Below are positions 16,496 to 26,500 of a stretch of DNA of 55,818 nt, piece by piece. The first letter of the stretch is position 1. Each line of letters opens with the position of its first letter. The notes beneath the pieces are model-generated. The model was not told the origin of the DNA and searched no databases. It saw nothing but the letters and a program-made list of their open reading frames with translations. The translations under genes and the position numbers were made by a program. This DNA comes from a virus: the IMG/VR virus record IMGVR_UViG_3300042350_003432, positions 1 through 55,818 of that record. The stretch is one strand, 5' to 3'.

Positions 16496-17209
16496 ATGTT
16501 AAACATAAAGAAACCAGGGACAAGCACAGCACGCATACAGGGCAGCCCCTCAAAATCAAACAGCCAGCCAACAATCGGCGCTACTGTGTACAATGGTGCG
16601 GCGTCTCTCTATACGCCTATCATGGGAATCGGCGGCGGGCAATCCTTTGTTTATGCGCCCCCCGAAGATCAATCAGAAGCATTCATAGAGTACAATGATA
16701 AAATTTCAAGAGGTTTCTATGTATCTTCAGCAATTCCGAACGTATCAGACTTGCAAGAAGAGACAGACGCCCCGACCGCTGATTATGTGTACAGAGCATC
16801 AATTCAAGATGTACTTATGAAACAGGGCGATTCAGTGATTGCGGTATCAAGAAACAATGGTATTCTTTTGGATACCTCAAACACTGATCAATCAATTAGG
16901 ATTCAATTATCAGGGGCGGGCAAATTAAGAATTTCTTCAAATGGTGAAAGTGAGGATTTTGTAATAATTGCCAGTGACACAATGAACTATTTGACCGCCG
17001 AGACTCAAAAACAAGTTCTACTTGTGAACACGTTACTTGCAATCATAGAATCAATGATTGTCACACTGAACAGCATAAGCGGCGCCCCTGTAACAGGTAC
17101 AATCTTAGCGGGGCTAATAACACCAATTCAAACAATCTTAAATAATACAAATTTCTCAAATCCGCCCCCAAGTATGGTATCATCAAAAATAAAGATTCCT
17201 AGAGGATAG
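16496..17209 (+). CDS. baseplate spike-like protein (gpV/gp45 position)
   Basis: 237-residue protein between the hub-like and the LysM/gp25 protein. Low-complexity N-terminus rich in Ser, Gly and Pro, then an OB-like beta segment (MKQGDSVIAVSRNNGILLDTS) and IRIQLSGAGKLRISSNGESEDFVII, short strands as in central-spike proteins, and a hydrophobic helix (VLLVNTLLAIIESMIVTLNS) near the C-terminus. The order hub, spike, gp25, J is the typical baseplate order in P2/Mu-type phages. Assignment is inferred from order and fold pattern. Confidence 0.45.
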   Translation: MLNIKKPGTSTARIQGSPSKSNSQPTIGATVYNGAASLYTPIMGIGGGQSFVYAPPEDQSEAFIEYNDKISRGFYVSSAIPNVSDLQEETDAPTADYVYRASIQDVLMKQGDSVIAVSRNNGILLDTSNTDQSIRIQLSGAGKLRISSNGESEDFVIIASDTMNYLTAETQKQVLLVNTLLAIIESMIVTLNSISGAPVTGTILAGLITPIQTILNNTNFSNPPPSMVSSKIKIPRG

Positions 17210-17217
17210 GGGGCAAA

Positions 17218-18795
17218 ATGCCAAGCTCAATGCCTAAGGGCGTATCAGTACCTAAAACAGGGCGCTTAGGTACTCTATTTAAAGTGCCTATTGACTACAT
17301 AATAGAGACTAGCAAGGGCGATATGATCACGCTACCGAATAAACCTACAATGTATATGCAATCAAGGCCCAGTGCCTCACTGATTACATATACTTTGAAT
17401 TCGTATGTAAAAGAAAACACGCCCTATAGAAATACGCATATCGAACTAAGAGGTTCAAGCGGATACATGGAGCGAACCGGCTATAATAGGCAAGGTGATG
17501 TAATTTTTCAAAATGGCTTGATCATTCTAGAAGAGTTTGATCATTGGCTTAATGAGTGGCAAAAGACAGCCACGAACAAAGATTATCTAGTCTTTAGGAG
17601 CTTAAATGAAGGTTTCGCATATAAAGTAGGCGTAGAAAAATTTGAATGGTCAAGAGACGCGGACGCCTCTAAATTTTCGTATCAATGGACTTTGTCGCTT
17701 CATGCCTATGACAGCGCCCCCGAAAGCAAGTTAACACCTATCTTTTCACCAGTTACGGAGGCCGTCAAAGCGATCACAGATCAAATCGACGTTGCCAGCG
17801 CAAGCATTGCAATTCTTGACAACGCAATTCAAAACACAAATAAAGAAGTATCACAAATCATCAGAGGCCCTATTCAAGCGGTGAATCGTGTATCTTTAGC
17901 GATTAGGCAAGTAGCAAACAGCTTAGACGGGATTCTATTCCAGTTACCAAGCGCCATACTATCCGATATGGTCAACGTTTTTGGCAACCTTACGGCAGCG
18001 CTACGAACCGTAAAAGGGACAGCGCAGGGCTTACTAGGTATCAATGAGACTTTTGACCCATATCAAGATCAAATTGATGAGCTTATTAGCGAGACGCAAC
18101 AGGCGCAAAATTCGGTTATTGAATTGGCCGGCGTAACAAATCAATTGATTAGCGCCAGTACAAACAAAGAAGCTCAAGTAGAACTTGCAATCAATCAAAA
18201 CTTAGTTTCTTTATTGTACACAGTGCGAGCGGGCGAAAGCATTCGGACCATTGCGCAAAGGCAATTAAATAATGAGGGCGCATTAGGCGTAATTTTAACA
18301 CTTAATAACATGCTTGATCAATATACGTACGCAAATGGGCGCCCTTTGTTGCCAGGTGATGAAATCCTGATTCCTATTCTTGAAGGTGGCAACGCAAACG
18401 AATTTAAATTTAAACAGGATGATTACTTTTATACAGATTTACTATTAAATAATGATGGAGACCTTGAAATCAAGAACAACGATTTCAATTTGATTACTCA
18501 AGAAGATAACTTGGTTCAAGCTATAAAAAATCGTGTACTCACTGAAAAAGGAAGCGCTAGAACAATGCTTGATTATGGTTTACCTGTTCTTATTGGGGGC
18601 AATGTAAACAATCGAACAAGCGCTTTTCTATCTATGCATATCAAAGAACAATTAAACAGAGACCCCCGAATCGTGGGAGTGACACAAATTGAAATCATTG
18701 TTCAAGGTGATCAAATTGCTTTATCATGCATAGTTTCAAGTGTTCAAGGCGTCTCAATCCCTCTAATCGTACCAGTTAAAAAAGAGATAAACTAA
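17218..18795 (+). CDS. baseplate protein with LysM and gp25/gpW-like domains
   Basis: A multi-domain protein of 525 residues. The N-terminal part (1-180) is a beta-rich tail-adhesion domain with YLVFRSLNEGFAYKVGVEKF; a helical linker follows; residues about 333-395 are a LysM peptidoglycan-binding domain (YTVRAGESIRTIAQRQLN through LPGDEILIPI); residues about 405-520 are a GPW/gp25-like baseplate wedge domain (FNLITQEDNLVQAIKNRVLT, then ARTMLDYGLPVLIG). In other phages LysM tail proteins and gp25 are usually separate genes. The J-type gene follows after one base. Confidence 0.8.
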   Translation: MPSSMPKGVSVPKTGRLGTLFKVPIDYIIETSKGDMITLPNKPTMYMQSRPSASLITYTLNSYVKENTPYRNTHIELRGSSGYMERTGYNRQGDVIFQNGLIILEEFDHWLNEWQKTATNKDYLVFRSLNEGFAYKVGVEKFEWSRDADASKFSYQWTLSLHAYDSAPESKLTPIFSPVTEAVKAITDQIDVASASIAILDNAIQNTNKEVSQIIRGPIQAVNRVSLAIRQVANSLDGILFQLPSAILSDMVNVFGNLTAALRTVKGTAQGLLGINETFDPYQDQIDELISETQQAQNSVIELAGVTNQLISASTNKEAQVELAINQNLVSLLYTVRAGESIRTIAQRQLNNEGALGVILTLNNMLDQYTYANGRPLLPGDEILIPILEGGNANEFKFKQDDYFYTDLLLNNDGDLEIKNNDFNLITQEDNLVQAIKNRVLTEKGSARTMLDYGLPVLIGGNVNNRTSAFLSMHIKEQLNRDPRIVGVTQIEIIVQGDQIALSCIVSSVQGVSIPLIVPVKKEIN

Positions 18796-18796
18796 A

Positions 18797-20182
18797 ATGG
18801 CATATGTACAAAGAACAAAAGATGAAATCTTAACAAGTTTACTTGCCCGTATGGTAGCAAGAAGCGCCGTAACCGATATTGTTGAAGGTAGCGTAATTTA
18901 TACTTTGATGAGTGCTATTGCTGAACAGATAGCAGATTCAGAATATAAACTAGCGAAACTAAGACAACAATTTACACTTACAAACACTACAGGGACTGAT
19001 CTAGATGATCGGGCGCTTGAAATTGGTATTAGTAGACTACAACCAACCAACGCAACCGGTGAAATCACTTTGACACGATCAAGCATAGGGGCAACTCTTA
19101 CACTAGAAGCGGGCCTTCGTGTATCAAATCCTAGTAATCAAGCGCTAGTTTATTACACAAGAGAACAGGCCGTATTTGGTACTAATGATTTAACGAAAAC
19201 AGTTTCAATTATTGCAGGCGTAGCCGGTAGCGTAGGGAACGCAATAAATAACACGATTACACGCCTTGAGAATTTCCCAAGCTCCATTATTGCCTGTACA
19301 AATGTTAATGCGCTCACAAATGGACTTGATGAAGAGACAGATGATCAATTGCGCAATCGTTGTAAACAATTTATTCAATCACTTGCAAAGAGTCAACCAC
19401 AGGCAATTCAAACACTAGCTAAATCATACATTGCGACAGATGGGACACGAGCATTTAACGCAGCAATCTATGAGTCTGAAAACTTGCCCGCTTATTGTGA
19501 ACTTTTGATAGATGATGGTAGCGCCCTATATAACAACGTAGTAACTCAAACAATTACTAGCACGTCTTTTGTTGTGTATGGTGATCAAAGTCCTCTTGTG
19601 ATGCCAGTTTCAAGCCCTATCACAGATGCATCTAATCTTGTACTGACTAGAACAAGAGGGTCACTTGTGATCAATCCGAATAAATATCGAATTATTCATG
19701 AACGCGGCTTAATCATCTTCTTAGATCGTAGTGATTTAGTAGATGGTGATATTGTTACTACGAACTCTTATAGTATCTATACAGGCCTAATTAGTGAACT
19801 ACAAAACTTGATTGAAGGTTCGCCGGCGGATCCTATCAATAATCCAGGCTATAGGGCGGCGGGCGTTCGTGTTCGTGTACTACCGGCACCTATTACGCTT
19901 GTTTCTTTTGATTTACAAATTACCGCTTATAATGGCGTAGACCTAGCCGCACTACAAGCTAGACTACAGGGAATCGCCAATGGTTTTGTAAATTCGCTTG
20001 AGGCGGGGCAACCTTTATTAATTGCTCAATTGATTGACGCACTTATGAACGATGTAGATTTACAGAATGTTAAAGTATATTCAAGTAACACATTGAACCT
20101 AAGCCCCGATATTTACCCAACAACACAAAGACACATACTAAAAGCAGACACTATCAATCTATTTGTTAGTACTAGGAGATAA
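18797..20182 (+). CDS. baseplate J-like protein
   Basis: 461-residue baseplate wedge protein. It has the gpJ layout: an N-terminal helical part (TLMSAIAEQIADSEYKLAKL) and TGTDLDDRALEIGISRLQPT, a beta-barrel with VSIIAGVAGSVGNAI, the strongly characteristic GLDEETDDQLRNRCKQFIQS (about residues 176-195) and a C-terminal domain with LRQ-like helices. The start at 18797 follows the gp25-domain gene directly. With the upstream gp25 domain it builds the wedge around the hub. Confidence 0.85.
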   Translation: MAYVQRTKDEILTSLLARMVARSAVTDIVEGSVIYTLMSAIAEQIADSEYKLAKLRQQFTLTNTTGTDLDDRALEIGISRLQPTNATGEITLTRSSIGATLTLEAGLRVSNPSNQALVYYTREQAVFGTNDLTKTVSIIAGVAGSVGNAINNTITRLENFPSSIIACTNVNALTNGLDEETDDQLRNRCKQFIQSLAKSQPQAIQTLAKSYIATDGTRAFNAAIYESENLPAYCELLIDDGSALYNNVVTQTITSTSFVVYGDQSPLVMPVSSPITDASNLVLTRTRGSLVINPNKYRIIHERGLIIFLDRSDLVDGDIVTTNSYSIYTGLISELQNLIEGSPADPINNPGYRAAGVRVRVLPAPITLVSFDLQITAYNGVDLAALQARLQGIANGFVNSLEAGQPLLIAQLIDALMNDVDLQNVKVYSSNTLNLSPDIYPTTQRHILKADTINLFVSTRR

Positions 20183-20183
20183 A

Positions 20184-21554
20184 ATGGATAAAGTTAAATT
20201 ATACCCCCAAGAACGATTAGACTTAGGAGACGCCGGCGCTCTACAACAATTAGTCTATGACTATGTACAAGATGCTTTAGGTTCACTAATTGGCCCCGCT
20301 AGAGGTTGCCTCTCTCAACCGCTTGTTACTTTTATCAATGGAACACCTGATAAAATTTCACTTAGTGACTTCTCATTTATTGCCAGTAAACCTATCGGTA
20401 ATGCACTTTTAGGCTTGTATAAAGTTAATTTTTCATCTCACATTGTCAAGTTTGATAGTTTGCTTACTGATCATGGTAATTACCCCATTCCATTAACCGG
20501 CGTAGATAATACGATGTTTCTTTGGGCCCGCCCGCTTATGGTTGATACTGATCTAGGTAATCGTAGAAAATGGGACGTAGCACAGGGCGGAGAGGTTACT
20601 TTTTCAGACAATACACGTGAGCGCATGCGTGTTGAATTTGCTTTCGGCGCTACTGATCCCACAATAGAGGGTGATGATTTTCAATATTCACCATTAGCAA
20701 AAGTTCGGGCGATTACCGGAACTTATGTATTGTTTGATTTTATTTCGGCGTTTGATTCCGAAGATATGCAAGCAGTGACAGGCGAAAGCGGGACTTTTTA
20801 CGATAGTACAAATACAAACGCAACAGCTTTTAGCGGCATGCTTCCAACATATCAACAGAGCGCATTAGATGTAAATGTTGGCCTATTAAGTGTGATTCAT
20901 GCACTAGGTAGAATGACAAGACAGATGCACGCAAAGGGCGAAAATGATCCAGTCGGCACAAGTACGCCCGCCGCTTGGTATAATACACAGCCTAAAATCT
21001 CTTTGAATGGAGCATATAAGAAGATCGATGCGCACGATACACAAATCGACGATCTACAAGGGCAAGTAGACAACCTAGAAACGCAAGTTCTTGAACGTGG
21101 AACTGTTCCTTTTGCTTATTGGATTGTGCAAGGTAACCCGCTATTTGCTTCTAATATTTGGCAAGTAATACGTGGGACTACAACCGGTATTTACGTTGAT
21201 CCTAATAATCCTAATAATTTTAGATTGCTTATGAATACGGAAATGGTGAACAGTGGTTTTTATGTGAATGGTTGTAGTATCACACAAAGACACCAACCTT
21301 CAAACAAGAATCATAATAGAGTAAGTACACAATTACGATGGTTTGCTACACCTACAAGTCATACAGATTGGATTGATCCAGATGTAGGCAATCAAAGAAC
21401 ATTTTCATTTGACACAATCCCTTGGCAACTATCAAATGAAGCATCATTCACAAGTACCGCCGGTTCCGCCGATTACAACAATTTGACAAACGCAGCAAGT
21501 ATCACACTTCTAATTACGCTATTTGGCGCCCCTGTCAATCCTTATGGAGCGTAA
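20184..21554 (+). CDS. tail-tip / receptor-proximal structural protein
   Basis: 456-residue protein after the J-type gene, where phages commonly encode the next wedge or a fibre-attachment protein. ATG at 20184 with AGGAG 5 bases upstream; an in-frame TTG at 20163 is less likely because it overlaps gpJ. It has a beta-rich first half, a coiled-coil motif (DAHDTQIDDLQGQVDNLETQ, about residues 293-312) that could trimerise it, and a distinct beta domain at the end. I do not recognise a family; tail-fibre base is a guess. Confidence 0.4.
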   Translation: MDKVKLYPQERLDLGDAGALQQLVYDYVQDALGSLIGPARGCLSQPLVTFINGTPDKISLSDFSFIASKPIGNALLGLYKVNFSSHIVKFDSLLTDHGNYPIPLTGVDNTMFLWARPLMVDTDLGNRRKWDVAQGGEVTFSDNTRERMRVEFAFGATDPTIEGDDFQYSPLAKVRAITGTYVLFDFISAFDSEDMQAVTGESGTFYDSTNTNATAFSGMLPTYQQSALDVNVGLLSVIHALGRMTRQMHAKGENDPVGTSTPAAWYNTQPKISLNGAYKKIDAHDTQIDDLQGQVDNLETQVLERGTVPFAYWIVQGNPLFASNIWQVIRGTTTGIYVDPNNPNNFRLLMNTEMVNSGFYVNGCSITQRHQPSNKNHNRVSTQLRWFATPTSHTDWIDPDVGNQRTFSFDTIPWQLSNEASFTSTAGSADYNNLTNAASITLLITLFGAPVNPYGA

Positions 21555-21557
21555 CAA

Positions 21558-22304
21558 ATGGCAAACCTAGAAATTAGTCCCCTATCAACAACGATCGGTG
21601 ATAATGGTGGATACTTGATTTATGTAATCGGTGACTATTTCACAGATGGCACGATTTCAAATGATCAAGAGATCAAGATCAGGCTTAAGAATACAAGTAC
21701 TCTTGCTTATACACAGTATCTTTATTCATGTATATCAGGGCAGGGCGTAAATTGCCAAGTACAAAGGGGCCAATACGTTTTATGCGCCTCACCTATCCTT
21801 GAACCAGGTATTTATGATCTAGTGTTAACCTACGGCGTACAAAATTACACAGTGAGCGCCGGCATACAGGTTAAACGAAGATTAAGAAGTCTTGAGGCGT
21901 ATGAGCTTCGGGCGTCTTTGCCCCCTCTATATAAGGCCGGCGAACGCATATTAAATCAAGATACATTGTTTGCGTATGGTTCAAGTGATCTTGATCAAAC
22001 AGAACTTAGCAACTTAGCGATTTTGACTTCTTGCATAGGCGACGAATTAACTTATCTAAAGGGCAAATCTAGAACAAGAGTAGCGGAACAAGTCACAATG
22101 CCCTATGAAATCAATTCTAGTGATAATTCACTGATCAAACTAGAAAGTAACTTAGGACTTGAGGCCGGTCAAATTATCTATGTACAGGGCATTAAATGCG
22201 TAGTCAATAGCATTGCAGGCCACGCCGTCTATATTCAAACACAACAACCCTTTTCAATCGTACAACAGGGGGCAGAGATTACATATGCTACTATCACAAA
22301 TTGA
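21558..22304 (+). CDS. hypothetical virion protein, beta-rich N-terminus
   Basis: 248 residues. Residues 1-105 look like an Ig/IPT-type domain (ISPLSTTIGDNGGYLIYVIG..., strands and turns ending in VSAGIQVKRRL); the C-terminal half mixes a helix with strands (LGLEAGQIIYVQGIKCVVNS). GGAG lies 8 bases before the start. It sits between two tail-tip genes and its 3' end overlaps the next gene, so it is likely part of the virion tail; specific function unknown. Confidence 0.45.
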   Translation: MANLEISPLSTTIGDNGGYLIYVIGDYFTDGTISNDQEIKIRLKNTSTLAYTQYLYSCISGQGVNCQVQRGQYVLCASPILEPGIYDLVLTYGVQNYTVSAGIQVKRRLRSLEAYELRASLPPLYKAGERILNQDTLFAYGSSDLDQTELSNLAILTSCIGDELTYLKGKSRTRVAEQVTMPYEINSSDNSLIKLESNLGLEAGQIIYVQGIKCVVNSIAGHAVYIQTQQPFSIVQQGAEITYATITN

Positions 22305-23199
22305 CAAGGCCCGACATTCTACGATCTTCACTAGGGCGACCACGACCGATCTAGATAGACTAAGTTTTTTTTATGATCTAGTCCGCCCCGCATCGTTCCC
22401 TCGTGCATATTGGGCAAAGGTGATGCAATCCATTATCTACCAGCCAAAAGGCACTTATGCACAGCTATTCAATGTTCTCTATTGGCTATTCAAACCATGG
22501 ACCGATCAAGAGACTTATGAAAATGTGACAATTAGCACCGATGGGCGTTTTGTACTACCTACCGGCGATCTGTCTGATGGTAGAGTACATAAATTGCTAA
22601 GATGCACCTTTAGCGATGGTTCAGTAAAAATTTACATGGTTTATCAAATACATGAAACAGGGACGCCCCCGATCGTGGTTCGTAGGTATCAATTGTTTAC
22701 TGATCAAACATTTGCCAGTAATTCAATGTTTTCAGTGTATACACGCGGGCAAAATGTGACAGTGAGCACGATGGAATTTTTACCATTCTTAATCTTTGAG
22801 ACTACAGGCGGGGGCCTTGGGAATGTAAATGCCTTAGATGATCTAAGAAATGGTAAGCTTACAATTTACCTTGATTCTACACTAGCTAAAGCGCCCCCAA
22901 CGTATATGAAAGAAGATAATGAAGAGAGAGACGCCGGCGAACCATTCGGGGGGCAATTACTAGAATTGTTTGATCTTAACCCAGACACAGAGAACTATGG
23001 CGATCAGATCACAGGGCCCTTTCCTCTATATGTAGGAGGTTCACAATTAGAAGGCGTATTTGGTACGATTTTAAATAAATGCATTTCAGCCGGTATCAAG
23101 TACGAACTTGTAAATCAAGATTGGGATACTTCCCTTGACTATCAGTCACTTAGCATCTACGCACAGCAAGGACTTTACCCGTTCCCGCCTAAAATTTAG
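22285..23199 (+). CDS. tail-associated protein (gpI-like position)
   Basis: 304-residue protein, last of the late operon. I chose the ATG at 22285, which overlaps the previous gene by 20 bases; an upstream TTG at 22213 is unlikely. Segment LDRLSFFYDLVRPASFPRAYWAKVM and YAQLFNVLYWLFKPW is an aromatic-rich helical part; the rest is beta-rich. In P2-type order gpI follows gpJ, but similarity to gpI is not clear by eye. The stop codon TAG overlaps the first iteron of the following R1 region. Confidence 0.4.
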   Translation: MLLSQIDKARHSTIFTRATTTDLDRLSFFYDLVRPASFPRAYWAKVMQSIIYQPKGTYAQLFNVLYWLFKPWTDQETYENVTISTDGRFVLPTGDLSDGRVHKLLRCTFSDGSVKIYMVYQIHETGTPPIVVRRYQLFTDQTFASNSMFSVYTRGQNVTVSTMEFLPFLIFETTGGGLGNVNALDDLRNGKLTIYLDSTLAKAPPTYMKEDNEERDAGEPFGGQLLELFDLNPDTENYGDQITGPFPLYVGGSQLEGVFGTILNKCISAGIKYELVNQDWDTSLDYQSLSIYAQQGLYPFPPKI

Positions 23200-23442
23200 T
23201 TAAGATACTTGATCATAGTTAAGATGTTTCTTGTATATCGTAACTAGAAAATCTTGTTATGTTTCAACAATTTACCAAGATAATTAAGATAATTAAGATA
23301 TTTTGAAGAGTAGTATAATATTAAAAATAAAATATATGTACATGATGTATATGTGATTTATATATATAGGGGCTATCGGGCCAATAATTATCTAATCATC
23401 TATGTAAATCATTGATTTATAACAATATTCTCTAGTTAAGAT
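23198..23442. repeat. R1: iteron and inverted-repeat region, candidate replication origin
   Basis: Non-coding stretch from 23200 to 23536. It contains AGTTAAGAT at 23198 and 23217 (19-bp period), then TAACTAGAAAATCTTGTTAT (23241-23260), then ATTAAGAT at 23283 and 23292 (9-bp period), an AT-rich core (about 23300-23410, with ATATGTACAT), then the inverted arm ATAACAATATTCTCTAGTTA (23419-23438, 18 of 20 bases complementary) and AGTTAAGAT at 23434. The same plan is found at 51541-51799. It lies just before the primase-helicase gene, typical of a replication origin; an operator region is the alternative. Confidence 0.65.
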
Positions 23443-23473
23443 GTTTTTCACATATCTTTTTCATGGTTTTAGT

Positions 23474-23502
23474 TTGACAAATCACACTTTTTTCTCTATT
23501 TT
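23474..23502 (+). promoter_or_regulatory. promoter of replication module, TTGACA-17-TATTTT
   Basis: TTGACA (23474-23479), 17 bases, TATTTT (23497-23502). It lies 35 bases upstream of the primase-helicase start and just downstream of the last R1 iteron, so a protein bound at R1 could influence it. The -35 is exact and the -10 moderate. Confidence 0.6.
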
Positions 23503-23536
23503 GATTCAACCTTAATCCATTGCTAGGAGTACAGCC

Positions 23537-26500
23537 ATGAACGAAGCAAAAGGCAAGTTCTATCCTCATCTATCCAGTGAAGTTTTGAATCAGTGGTATA
23601 ATGAACCCTTATTCTGTTCCATTTTGCCTAATCTCAAAGTTAAAGCGGGCCAGTATACAAACCCCGCCGTTTTTCATGTAGACTTGAAAGATGCACTTAG
23701 AACACAGTTTAACACAGATGCACAGATGCAACCTGCATACGCATCACAACTTGTTAAAGCAACAGCACAAACTTGGAGACTTGGGACAGAACATATCAAA
23801 GATTTACAAGTACAAATTGATTTTATCGCTTTAGATTTTGATGCAAAGAGGGAAGAGAGTCCACGTGAAAAATGGGCTTGGTCAAATGATGACTTTAGCG
23901 CTTGCGTTATCTCTTGGGCGGCGCATCCTATTCTAGGAAATTCATTGACCTATAAGACAAAACATGGTCTACGCGTTCTAATCCCTCTTGAAGCGCCCTT
24001 TATGATTGATAAAGAGTTACGGGGTAAAGATTGGGAGAAAGTCTATGAATCCATTTTGGCCAGGTTGCCTAAATCATCTTTTGGCGCGTTTGATGTATCT
24101 TGCGACACAGTAGTAAAAACTTATAGATTGCCACAAGTAATTAGAGAAAAAGAATACTTGTACTCTTTTTTCTATGTGCCAGCTAAACAATATGTACATA
24201 AAATTGATATGCTCTCTATGTTCTCTGATATTTCATACATTACAGCACAGAGACAAGCAATCAGGGGCGTAAGTCAAGGCTTAATCGAAGTATTCAAAGA
24301 AAACAAGCTTTATATCGAACCTATGAACAAGCAAATCAACGGCGAATTAGTTCATCGTGTTCAATGCCCTTGGCATGATTTACATTCATCAAACGACGAT
24401 AAAAGCACCGCTAGCGTTCTTTTTCTTGGTGATAATGGTTGGGTTTTCAATTGTATGCATGCATCTTGTAAAACTGAACGAACTAAACCTAATGCGCTTC
24501 GGAACAAGTTCCCTAGAGGTTGGAGTGATTTTGTTCAAGATGGTTTTGAATATGAGTTTAACAGCATAGACGGGCAAGAGATTATTAGAAACTTAGTAGA
24601 AGTTCTAAAATCATCTAAAGAAGCGCCCTTTTATCAAAGAGGGAATGAAATTGTTCGTGTAAAAATGAACTTAGAAATTGATAGAGAGACTATCTACACG
24701 CCAAGCGTAGAAGAAATTACGGGGTACATTTTACAGTTTTCTAGATGGTACACAGTAAAGACAACAAAAGAAGGTTTGACACGAAATTACATAGCTTTAC
24801 AAGTAGCCACGATCAAAATTTACTATGCATATATCAAAGACATGTTGCCACGTATTGAGGGCGTGACTAGCATCCCCCCGATCAATAGCGCATTTGAACC
24901 ATTGCAAACACATAAGGGCTATTGTGAGGCCCAAGCATGCTTTTATTCACCTGTACGCCATTTCAATTTTAAGGCGTTGCAAGATATACCATCTAGCACT
25001 CAAGCAGCGAAAGATGCAGCACTTAGACTACTTGATCTATTTTGCGATTTCCCATTTGCGCAGGACCATTATAGACTTATGGCACTAGCTACACTATTCA
25101 CAGCCGGTTTCCGTAAGAAGATTGACGCCCCCGCCCCTTTGTTTCTAGTATCCGCAAACACTAAGGCCGCCGGTAAAACTACCTTTATTCAGACCGCTTT
25201 GGCCGGCGTGTATGGTATCCGCCAGCCTTCAATCATGGCAACACCAGAAAAACAAGAAGAACTTGAGAAACAATTAAATACAATGCTCTTAGAAGGTGAA
25301 GATTTCATTGTACTTGATAATATTACACAGGCCCTCGGTTCAGGTAGTATCGATGCGATCTTAACAAGTTCAGTTTATAAAACTCGTATTCTTGGCAAAA
25401 GTCACATGCCAACAATTAAGATTAGATCATTCTTTGCGGGCACTTCTAACAATGCAGTTATGAAAGCGGATACAGATAGACGCGTAATTACTGTTCGCCT
25501 TGTATCTGATTTAGATAGACCAGATGAACGAAGAGACTTTAAACATAGAGATATCTTGACTTTTGCGTCTCAAAATACAAGTTCTATTTGGCGTGATATG
25601 CTCACCATTCAAAAGAGCTTTCAGGAATTGGCAGACGTAGAAGAGTTATCAAAAGAACTTTCATCAATGGGAAGTTTCACAGAATGGGCGGATTGGGTTC
25701 AATATCCTGTCGCATGGGTGGGCAAGTTACTAGGTTTCATGAATGTTGATATTGTTGAAATGTCACGATCTGAAATTGTATCAAGAGAAAACGATGATCT
25801 AAATACAATATTTCAAGGCCTATACAGTTATCAAAGAGATTTAGGGGCGGGCGTTCAATGGAATGCACCAGACTTGTACACAGCCTTAAAAAATAAGCAT
25901 TCAGAAGATGAATACTTAGAACCTTTACAAGATGCACTACTTCAAGGCATCTCTTTAAGCGTTGTTAATTTAGGCCGTAGATTGATGAGATACAAAGATA
26001 AAGTATGTAACGGGTATAAACTACAATACTACAGATTAGCAGGTAATAAGAGTGTATACTCTTTAGTACGTATTACACCACCTACCGAACGAAAAGATTT
26101 TACACCAGAACAAACGTATCAAGATCATTTAAATACACAAGAAGCGCCAAAAGAAACAAATCAACCTATCAATCAAGTAACAAGTAGCGTGAATACAAGT
26201 ACTACAACAATTGAAAGTATTTTGTCACTTTGTGGGCATAAGGAAGATGCAGACAAGAAGCAGCCTTGTAAATTCATTCAAAAGGGCAATGTTTGCGCGC
26301 TAAATGATGGTGAACCTTGCGAAGCATCTTTTGTGTATCAGGTTGAAGAACCTAAAAAGAAAGAAGAGACCAAAGAAGCATTGTTCGAACTTGAGACCAT
26401 TGACACATTCAAGCAAATATGCACAGAAGCCTTGAAACAAAGATTAACTACGTTACTGAATGATCTAAAGAAGCCCGCTGAAATCGTGGATATCTTGAAT

